Below, piece after piece: positions 55,480 to 64,000 of a stretch of DNA of 64,000 nucleotides (positions are counted from its first letter, which is position 1; each line of letters starts with the position of its first letter). The stretch is from Apoderus coryli (Eukaryota; Arthropoda; Insecta; Coleoptera; Attelabidae). Location: assembly GCA_911728435.2 (NCBI GenBank), contig OU452204.1, forward strand, positions 12,772,001 through 12,836,000, given 5' to 3'. A program made the translations under genes and the position numbers. Under the pieces are notes generated by a model that was not told the DNA's origin, made no database searches, and saw only the letters and a program-made list of their open reading frames with translations.

Positions 55480-57000
55480 GAAGCTCTAATTTTGTTAGAT
55501 GGGTCATGATTATTGTATTGATTGACTTTAAGGTATGTAGCACTGCGTTGCAGCTAAGAAAGATTCATATTTTGATAGAAGCATAATATTCAGTGTCCCA
55601 ATGAATATAAATTGGTTATAAAAAGGTAAAAATTATTAACAACCTGATTTATACAATATAGGTTTAATAGTTTCCAGATTTTGCAATGGAAATGTGTTCT
55701 TTTTGCGGATCCTGAATATTAAATCAAATATATTCTTTAGTTAAGTGTAAATATAGTATATTAGATACTATTATAATATCAACTCTTGAGATTTTTCCAA
55801 TACAAAAATGCAGCGCACTTATTTTATACGTTCCATTTTACATGATTATATTGGAACATTTCCAAGTGGATATGTTGCATATATGGAATGTACTCAGAAA
55901 AGTTCCATCGATAAACAAGAACACAACCCTTATTTTCGCTATTGTAAATAAACTGGATGATTTTTGAAAAACGATCAGAAAACAAGAAGTATGCGTGTTA
56001 ATGAGTGATTTTGGTTCTGCCTCCTCCAATTATCGCTAAATACATGCAGTTCTTTGGTGCCATGAGAAAATTCATTTAAATATTCCAAAAGAACTGATTG
56101 AATTCATGATACGATTCTTGTTGTATTGCCCTTAATATTATGGATACAAACTACAGAATTAGTGGTAACACAAACAATTGTGTTTTCGGCATAAAAAGTA
56201 ACAATCTGATAATAAAACAATTTCGCAATATCAAACAGCTGGCAAAGTAAAGGTGCAAAACTTTACGCATAGCAGATGGGTAAAATTCCATTCGCTTAGC
56301 ATGAAGAGCACGTGTTTAGTACTTGTATTGATCCTGGAAGTTGTATCTCTGATATAGGTTCACGTTTAATAGCAACTGCGTGGTAGGATGTATTTTCACA
56401 TATCCTCATTTCCGTTGAACATGGACATGTGTCGTTTCTGCATATACCGATTCATAACTATTAGCATAGAATAATAACTATAGATAAGAAGGGTCAGTAG
56501 ACGCTAAAAACAGCATCGACTCGTCGCAATCCCACCTACATTTCTGACCCGCTACTATGTTATACTATATCTATATATACCATAAGATACTAGACTACAA
56601 TTATAAGTGCGGCGAATTGCTTTGTACACAGAGAGATAAAACGTTCCGACACGAAGTGAAGTAACTATATATTAAACTGTGCTATTAGGGAGACTTGAAA
56701 ACAGCGCCAACGGCATAGTATTTCGGGTACCCGGTGGATTAGGAACAGATTGTATACGGATAGAACTTTCCAAGCTACTTAAAATTATATTTTTAAAATA
56801 CTCATTGGTATTGCTTGTGTCACTGTTTTTGACACCAAAATGTCTAATGTTGCTTTCAAGCTTATTTGTTTATTGCTACTATTAACAAGAATACCTTTTT
56901 TTTAGTTGAAGGTTCAGGCTATTAAGATTTAGTTTTTATATCTTTATTATTGAGGGTGTTAAAAAGGTAAGCTTCAAGGCCTAGAACATAGTCCACTCCT
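55480..57000. other. Noncoding stretch
   Basis: No gene recognised; frames at 55838-56029 (minus) and 56679-56885 (plus) lack domains. Confidence 0.5.
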
Positions 57001-57007
57001 GGTCAAC

Positions 57008-57706
57008 TAAAAAAATCGCTGTGTCACCCCAAAACTTTCCCCACAAGTTATAATATAATCAAAAACATATGGCCTGCCTAACGAAACAGAATTTTAATTA
57101 ATATTTTTATTATAATTGTATTATTGTCATTATTACCAATAACCTAACGTAATAAACTAACTACATTATTCAAAAATCAAATGAGAAAAAAAAGTATTGT
57201 CAGAGTTGGGATTCGAACCCGTAACCTTCCGCATGCGAAGCGAAGGCCCTACCAATGACGCGACAGAAACCTGGTAAGAAATATTATATTTTCATTGTTA
57301 TAATATAGGTTCCAACTAACTGGTGAAATTTTAAACGCAATTTCCTCGAGAATTATATGGGCAAATATCAAAAGCGACCTATCGCATAAAGCAGATAAAA
57401 GAATGCTTTAAATTGATTCCTACTGCTATTTCGAAATTTGGCGGTTGTGTCCACCCCTATCACAGGGCTAAAGCGATTTTAACCAAAAACTAATGGGTTC
57501 ATCTCAGGATTCCCCCAAACTCACACACCAAAATTTAGCTCAATCGGTTAAAGCGTTTAGGCGCTATCGTGGAAGAATACATACAGACACACACACACAG
57601 ACAGACAGACTTCCATCTGTAAATGGTCTTAATCGTCTCAAGGAACTTCAAAATGGTGATATCCGTCTTTATCTCAATTTTTTTCCCCGTGCGGGAAAGT
57701 AAAATC
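57008..57706 (-). mobile_element. tRNA-headed composite repeat, copy C (longest)
   Basis: On the minus strand: segment X (57706-57490; ACTTTCCCGCACGGGG, GAGATAAAGACGGATAT, GACGATTAAGACC, CTGTCTGTGTGTGTG), segment Y (57420-57290; ending near CCAGTTAGTTGGAACC), a tRNA-like head (57271-57196; box A GTCATTGGTAGGGC, B box GGGTTCGAATCCC), then segment Z (57185-57010; ending GGGGAAAGTTTTGGGGTGAC). It is the only copy with X before Y. The B box is the best preserved of the three. Confidence 0.65.
57583..57611. repeat. (CA)n-(CAGA)n microsatellite
   Basis: ACAGACACACACACACAGAC and further CAGA units, part of segment X. Confidence 0.85.
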
Positions 57707-57714
57707 TAGATTAG

Positions 57715-60590
57715 TTTCAAGAAAACTGTTTTAAGAGGTCCTTACTTGTGTTCATCGTATACAATTTTTGTTATATTATACAGATTACTTTAAAAGTTAT
57801 TCAAGAATAGAAGATTTCCCTATATCGCCGTAAAGAGAGCTTGTAGGTAAAAAAATATACGAACTTGTTATATATTTTCTATCTGCATCCGAGAGATTTC
57901 CCACATTTTCCGGGACACCCTGTATAGAACTATATATTAGCAAACGACTAGTTGCTAGTTCAATTATTCTAAATTACCTATATCGGAATTTTCCTTTAAG
58001 AAAAGAAACAAGTAAAATTTAACTACCTATATAAAATAAAACTCTAAAAACTACTCAGTTGTTTACACTATTCGTACAATGAAATTAGGTAGGTATGTAC
58101 TTTTTGTATTTATTTATTTGTGCACGGCGATGTAGGTATCAATTTTTCGGCGTATTATTAAGTACATTGAAATAAGTAAGTTTTACAATTATTTTCTGTG
58201 ATTGAAATAACATATTATTGTATTCAGTACACTATCTTTCCGCGAACTGTTATAGTCTCGGGAGTATATTTTTGGTATTTAAATTGTGATCGCGAAATAC
58301 ATTTTTATATTAAGTGGATATAATTATGTGTTTTTTGTTATTTTGAGTAATAATATCTTTAATAAATTTTCAATCATCGCCGCGTCCGAGTCCGTCGCGT
58401 AATATTGTTGTGTCTACTAAAAAAAATGGGTAATATGGTTTCTAATTTTGTCGGGATAACCAGTTTTGCAACCCAGTGAATAGTGAAAAATTTCGTGCTT
58501 GGAACTATGTAAAGCTTGGTTATTGATGATGGTATGGTCTCCAGGAGGGTAAACAAAGGAAGGAGTATAAGGTGTAAGTGTTTTTAATTTTTTAGATTGT
58601 AGGATCAAAATGTCCAATAGATCTAAATACTTTTCACAAAATTAATTTTAGAAATTTTATGAACGTTCCATTTCAGTATATGGAACGCGTCTTGGCTGTT
58701 ATTCTTGTCAGACATTTGCCAAATAGAATTAATTATTATACAGGGTTATTCACGCCAAACGACAGGGAATAGTGTGGCTAAACTATTTAATTTCCTAAAA
58801 GTTTTATTCATGGGTTCGATAAAAATGATGTATGGCGATATATTAAAAATATTCTGAATATATACAGGGTGACGCAAATATAAAAAATGAACCATAGTTG
58901 TGTTTTTTTTTAATGGAATGCCGTGTTAATGAATATATTTTTAGATTCCTCGTTCAAAATAAACCTAACTTTCATTAAAGTACATCTCACCTAAACCTGA
59001 CAGGTTTTTCAATATTTTAATTGTTATAAAAATATAGACAAAATTTGAATGAAAAAATTCACACCTATTCGTTTGTTCTGTTTAAGCCAGTCTGGGCTGA
59101 TAAATATACACACTCATCACTTGTTACGCCAAATATAAAAAACCCCCAATACTAAAAACAGGGTGTCCAATAATATAAGTTATATGAACGTACATTTTAA
59201 TTCTAAATAACTTGTTAATTTCAAATGGAACACCCGGTATTATAAATTATAGAAAAACATACAACAAAATTAGACTGTAAAAATAATACATATACTACTA
59301 ATATACTTAGCCTTTTAAGTAGTTGAATTGATGTTAAAAATACTTCGCCTACAAAAAATTTTTGTACCATAGGCGTTCGTGAAAAAAAATAGCTGATGTC
59401 TACAATAAAAAATATATTTTATTTGGAAATGAGAGAGAAAAGTAAATGACGGAAAGGTCACAAAAATATTACTTTTACAATTAAATATTCGTGCCTCGAA
59501 GACAAGTTTATTTATTTTAGCTTCAAATATTTTAAAAACGACTTCAGCTATTGTGATATCTGTGAAATTACAAAGAATGATTATCTATGAAGTTTGTGTC
59601 CTAAATGACTATAGACAACCCTGTAATCAACTATTGAGCTGAGTCAATGATATAGATTATCCATTATGATAAAAATTATTCATTAGTTTCCAGGTTTTAG
59701 TAATGGTTTTAGGGCGAAATCGTATAAAATAATGATGGTATTACGTTACAAAATAAGTGTGTACTGTTGCTGTTACATATTTAATGATATAGCTATACAT
59801 GAGAGTAGGATAAAATAAGCTATGTTAGTTTTTCAGACTCTCTCCCTTTTACATGTAAAATGTGGGGAGTATTTGGAATAATATTTAAACAATAGGAAAA
59901 GCTAAAAATGAAACATGAAACCTGGGAAAAGCACCGAGAGTGTACAGTATTATACACAAAACAAAAACGTAGATTTTGTTAGGTTTTACAAACAAAAAAA
60001 TGTATAACATGTTACTAGAGATAATAAAATTATCTACTATACAGGGTACCACGACGGATATTGTGTAGGTCTATTAAGGCTACATTTTCAAAATAATATC
60101 AAATATACAGGGTGTTTCGAAGAGCAGTAGCATATCAAAGTTATGTTTTTTGTTTTGAATTAAGTATGAAAAATAAGATAAACTTTGGTGACGGTTTTCT
60201 ATATATATATAGAGCGTTTTGATTTATTTTGAGTTTTCTTAAATTGCAAGGTATTTATAAACATAATTCTACCAATCGAAGCTAAGGCATTTCTTCTTTA
60301 TTACCTGGAAATATTTACTTGATTACATCTCGGTCTATACTGGATAAACTTTGATTATATTATTTTAAACAAAAGTAAGAACAATTCATTTCGGTGTACT
60401 GATCAACTTATTTTGGAGATTCATTTCAAAAGGATCTAAAGGACTTAATTTCTGAATACCAAAGTTACTAAATATCCGAATTTAAGTCGGCGGTTACAGA
60501 TTACAATAGACAAAAATTTAGATATACGACTAAAAGTTCCTCTACATAAAAGTTTTTTCTTCTCAAAAATATAAGATCTGTCCAATAAAA
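57715..60590. other. Noncoding stretch with repeated ACAGGGTG-type motifs
   Basis: No gene recognised. ACAGGGTGTCC-like motifs occur near 57908 (inverted), 58741, 58863, 59158, 59227 (inverted), 60043 and 60105. They look like recurrent transposon ends or a short repeat family. Confidence 0.45.
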
Positions 60591-60596
60591 ATCTCA

Positions 60597-61032
60597 TAGA
60601 TAGATAGATATATTTATTCACTATTTTATGTCACAATACATGTATGTCGTCAAACAAATTAATCAAAGTTACAGTAAGAAATCAACAAAATTACAGTAAC
60701 AAAGAAAGGCTTACAAACAAATTAAATAGTAACAAAATAAAACAAACTAAAATCTAGAAAAATTTTACAATATCGCTTCTGAAATAGTCCTCAAAGGCAT
60801 AAAAAGCTTGAGATATCAAAAATGATTTAATTCTTTTGTTAAACTGGACTTCACCAAGGTTGTTTATGTGAGACGGCAGCTTATTATAAAATTTAACACA
60901 ATAATAGTCAGAACCTTTCCTAGTCCTCAATAGTCGGTGAAATTCAGGCAATATGTCATTTCGATTTCGCGTACTATAACTATGTATATCAGAGTGAATA
61001 TCATACATGGTCTTCAAAAATTGACAAATCAT
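60597..61032 (-). pseudogene. Non-LTR retrotransposon 3' end (RT C-terminus)
   Basis: Minus strand 61032-60754: KTMYDIHSDIHSYSTRNRND, FHRLLRTRKGSDYYCVKFYN, KLPSHINNLGEVQFNKRIKS and AFYAFEDYF, stop. The H-x-Y-x-TRNRND block and the YN-LP-HI block are the C-terminal signature of many insect non-LTR RTs. The 3' UTR ends with AATAAATATATCTATCTATC, giving a (TATC)n tail at 60597-60612. Only this 3' end is present. Confidence 0.75.
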
Positions 61033-61039
61033 GATTTTT

Positions 61040-61335
61040 GCTAACTACCATTATTTCTTAATTTTGCGTGAAACAATATTAAGAAGAGTGGTTTACAATC
61101 ATCTAATTTCTTTAGATGTCAAACATCATTTGACTTTATATAATGCTTTTTTTCCTAGCTATCTATTATACTTTTGACTTTAAACAGAAAGCAAAATACG
61201 TAGAGTACCTATGAACCTGATATATCCTCAAACTTAATTTAGTTTCATTCTTTTCCTTTCCTAATATGTTCAATAATTATACTTTTAAATTCCTGTTTTA
61301 ACACTTTCGGGTAGGAAAATATGAACGAAAAAAAT
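61040..61335. other. Noncoding stretch
   Basis: No gene or repeat recognised. Confidence 0.5.
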
Positions 61336-61337
61336 CG

Positions 61338-61500
61338 CTTGTGTCGCCCCAAAACTTTCCCGACATTATAATCAAAAATATATTATGACCACGGGGTAAC
61401 GAAACAGAATTTTAATAATAATTATTAAATATTAGTTGTTACTTATTTTCTTACATTAGTTTTTTGGAAATAATGAAAATAATACAATTATAATTATAAA
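61338..61500 (-). mobile_element. tRNA-headed composite repeat, copy D (segment Z only)
   Basis: GTCGCCCCAAAACTTTCCCG, ACGAAACAGAATTTTAATAA and TGGAAATAATGAAAATAATA mark segment Z on the minus strand. The tRNA-like head and segments X and Y are missing. Confidence 0.6.
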
Positions 61501-61887
61501 TTATTTTCTTCTTATTCTGAACTAGATTTTTGTGAATCATATTATTATTATGTTTGATTGATATCTTGACGTTAAATATTTGATGAACATAATAATGGAA
61601 GCCGAATACAAAAAGAAGTATTATAAATATTGTATAGTTCTGTAATGTTAGAACACAGTGACCAACCCTAATAAAAATTTGCACTGCGATGTGAAATACG
61701 ATTTCTGATTCTATGAATAAAACAAACAATTGACAACAGTGTTGGATTTTATTAGTAAACATATAAGAGGTTTTGCAGGATACAATAGTATATTAAGCAA
61801 CGAACATACTCCTACGAGTATGATCGTTGCGAGTGCTGCAAATCATACGAGTAGAAAATGGTAATTTCATGTGAGTTTCACACTATA

Positions 61888-62315
61888 CTTTTTCTACGAC
61901 TGTTTTAATACTTTTGAATAAATTAAACATAATTTTTAGGAAAATATTTGATTTTCGAAACTTACCCCAGTTGCCGTAAGCCTCAATACGATAAGTTAGA
62001 AGTATTAAATTGACTACGTGGTGTTAAACTATATTCACTATCACTGTTTTTGTGTTTTGAAATTAGCGAAATACTTAATTATAATTATTATTAATTGAAA
62101 ATACCTAAACTGTCAATTTGGTGTGTTTTTATTGTCGGCGTTGCTATGGTGATTTTTCAGGCCCGATGCTATTTTTGTCATTACCAGGAAATTTTATCTG
62201 TGCGTAATAATATTGTGCACGGGTAAATGAAAAACAGCATTACAATGTACTACATTTTCAAATCATGTTTGAACATAGAATAAAGGCATTTAAAGACAGT
62301 CGTAGAAAAACATTT
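61888..62315. mobile_element. Possible MITE with short inverted ends
   Basis: TTTTCTACGACTGT near 61889-61902 and ACAGTCGTAGAAAA near 62300-62313 are inverted. Inside, 61937-62016 is the reverse complement of window positions 1-80. No transposase. Confidence 0.4.
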
Positions 62316-62499
62316 TTGTGATTATTTTCGTGATATGCCACTTCTATGTTTGTTTATTTTTCTGAGATTTTACCACATCAATTGAACTCGATTTATTTTA
62401 AAAGTCTTAAAAAAATTATTTTTAAACTTTCTCTTTATTGCTTTGATTCAAATATGGCTTGTAATTTTATTTTTGTCGCTTAATAAAATCTGAGAAATT

Positions 62500-62950
62500 G
62501 CGACCGAATCGAATATATCGATACATTTCTTGAATCTCTATTAATGAAAGAAAGTTGGTATTTTGAGCATCTGCGTCAAATCAGGTCTGCAGTTTTGTTT
62601 ACAAAACATACGTGACGTCAAGTACTAATATTTTATCATTTTTCAATACATTTCGCACAATTATATAGCAATTTGGTATACATCAAAATGTTTAAAATTT
62701 TCCACGCTAACGGTAAATTTATATCATGACAGTGTATAGTTAATGAAATATCAGCTAAAAATAATTTAGTAAAATGTCAGGTAACAATATATGCAGACCG
62801 GCTACAATCTAGAATCTAGATGGTTCATGTGAATAGTATTAAAATAAAAATAAGTATAAATTAGCAATTTTTTATATATAATAATGTTTTAATATTATAT
62901 ATTTGATTTTGCTGGAAAATCAAGTATCTAATCATGTTCCATGAGTAATT
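62500..62950 (+). repeat. Dispersed repeat R2, copy 2
   Basis: ATATATCGATACATTTCTTG, CTCTATTAATGAAAGAAAGT, GCATCTGCGTCAAAT, TTCATGTGAATAGTATTAAA and GGAAAATCAAGTATCTAATC match the copy at 51880-52390, same strand. Confidence 0.7.
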
Positions 62951-63070
62951 TTCAATGGTACCATCTTTAGCCTCTTTTTTTTTACCTCAGTGTTGCCATG
63001 TAGACGATGATAGTTCAGCAATGACTGGGCGTAAAATTAGAATATAAATTTAAAGCTACTACACTTTTAA

Positions 63071-63478
63071 CTAACAAGATGCAGATGTATGTATTTAATG
63101 GCAAATGTAATTGAAAAATATACATTTATGTTACGAATGGATGCATGTAATATTTGGTCAGATAGTTGCAATTTGGAATATTATACAGTAACCGAAGCGA
63201 TTTTAAATATTTACGAACTCAAAATGTTAAACAATGACGTTTATAAATTATTCATGTTGATTGCAACATTATATTGCATTTGTTCCTGTTGTCATTGTAT
63301 TTGTATTGTGACCATATTTTCCACAGTAAATGAATTAAAAATTGGAAATTATGCACTATTGACATTTCTGTTTTATATTGTATACAAACTGTTCAATATT
63401 TATTTCATGGTTGAATTCAGAAATTTCAGAATGGTCACTATGATAAGCAATAATATTAATACAGACTCTGTGTATACG
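63071..63478 (+). CDS. Candidate exon of a multi-pass membrane protein
   Basis: The frame is open from 63071 and includes an ATG at 63089 (130 codons to a TGA after the exon edge). Two hydrophobic helices are plain: VYKLFMLIATLYCICSCCHC and onward, and NYALLTFLFYIVYKLFNIYF, with short charged linkers. The frame runs to TATAC/GTGAGTAC at 63478/63479, a textbook splice donor; a CAG acceptor sits at 63082-63084. Exons with two such helices are common in insect chemoreceptor genes, but no diagnostic motif is visible, so the family is not assigned. Cysteine-rich helices are unusual. Confidence 0.35.
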
Positions 63479-63692
63479 TGAGTACGAAAAGTTTCGCACA
63501 AATTCGATAGGAGAAACATTTTTTGGAAGAAACCTCGCACATGTGAGTTTTTGTTGCCCGTTTTTTGATCGTATAGTAGATAAATGTAATTGCATATATT
63601 TTTCTTATCGATTCCCTGTATATTATTAATTTTTTTGATTCTCCAAAAGAATCTAACAATATTTGATATTATGACTGAGGGAGATTTCAATT

Positions 63693-63768
63693 ATGTGCCA
63701 CGGTAGGTCAATTGGTTAGAACACCTGACCGGCAATTGGGAGATGTGGGGTTCGAGTCACACTTATGA
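63693..63768 (+). repeat. tRNA-like sequence of a second type
   Basis: GTAGGTCAATTGGTTAGAAC resembles a box A, and GGGGTTCGAGTCAC a B box, about 45 bases apart as in a tRNA. The ends cannot form a 7-bp acceptor stem. It is more likely the head of a tRNA-derived SINE than a working tRNA gene, and it differs from copies A-C. Confidence 0.45.
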
Positions 63769-63779
63769 CATGGAATTTT

Positions 63780-64000
63780 TTTCAGTTCGTATACAATATT
63801 AGTTTGTTTCATGTTTCTATATTTGATATTATGTCATAAAATTCACCCAAAGTTAGCGGTTATCGAGATATTTACAGTTGAACAGCACAAAACGCGCACT
63901 TATAAAAAAATCATTAATTGTTAAAGTTTCTTTGGCTTTTACTTTCTTGTCAATTGTTGCAACTAAGAAAGTGAAAAACTAGATTAGATTTGTTTGTAGG
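63780..64000. other. Noncoding end of window
   Basis: No gene recognised. Confidence 0.5.

Noticed and set aside
63400..63690. Minus-strand frames of 67-96 codons
   Set aside because: Antisense to, or just past, the candidate membrane-protein exon; no domains.

Overview
This window is AT-rich nuclear DNA from an arthropod, most likely an insect. The evidence is the mobile-element fauna: several mariner/Tc1 transposase relics, a Penelope-like element (PLE) with a GIY-YIG endonuclease, a BEL/Pao LTR element, CR1-like and jockey-like non-LTR retrotransposons, an RNase H-bearing R1/I-type element and tRNA-headed short repeats. There are no operons, no rRNA genes and no CRISPR array. Nearly everything recognisable is transposon-derived. 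Host-gene candidates are few: a THAP zinc-finger first exon near 29.9 kb, a two-helix membrane-protein exon near 63.1-63.5 kb, and a 43-codon Hsp90 fragment at 42.1 kb that is probably a captured scrap.

Layout. 0-7.6 kb: a Tc1/mariner relic (about 2.0-2.6 kb), a reverse-transcriptase (RT) relic (3.3-3.6 kb), the 5' end of a mariner on the minus strand (4.5-4.9 kb) and four hammerhead-ribozyme-like motifs. 7.66-8.53 kb: a diverged foldback with PLE-type ends around a tRNA-headed repeat. 8.58-11.19 kb: a nearly perfect 2.6-kb palindrome made from a PLE. 11.25-12.0 kb: another foldback. 12.76-14.69 kb: a CR1/L2-like element (minus). 16.5-17.4 kb: the tRNA-headed repeat abutting a mariner. 19.93-20.51 kb: a poly(A) retroposon with a clear target-site duplication. 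23.6-26.7 kb: a foldback, a mariner split around a retroelement relic, and a further retroelement relic. 32.9-36.7 kb: two RNase H-type retroelement relics. 38.2-40.5 kb: a nearly intact jockey-like element. 41.2-43.5 kb: a long-TIR element, the Hsp90 fragment and a BEL/Pao palindrome. 44.2-44.5 kb: a small foldback with paired hammerhead-like motifs. 45.3-46.1, 54.7-55.5 and 60.6-61.0 kb: minus-strand retroelement relics. 57.0-57.7 and 61.3-61.5 kb: more copies of the tRNA-headed composite repeat.

Two themes stand out. First, at least thirteen sites share one RNA-like layout: CTGANGA, one extra base, a perfect or near-perfect stem-loop, GAAA, then a short self-complementary segment. This resembles the hammerhead ribozyme known from PLEs, and here it lies at PLE ends and in one retroposon. 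Second, the window holds seven foldbacks. Two of them, from unrelated retroelement classes (PLE and BEL/Pao), have the same build: 5'-truncated copies joined head to head with their 3' ends outward. All calls were made by eye from the sequence; no alignment or database search was run.
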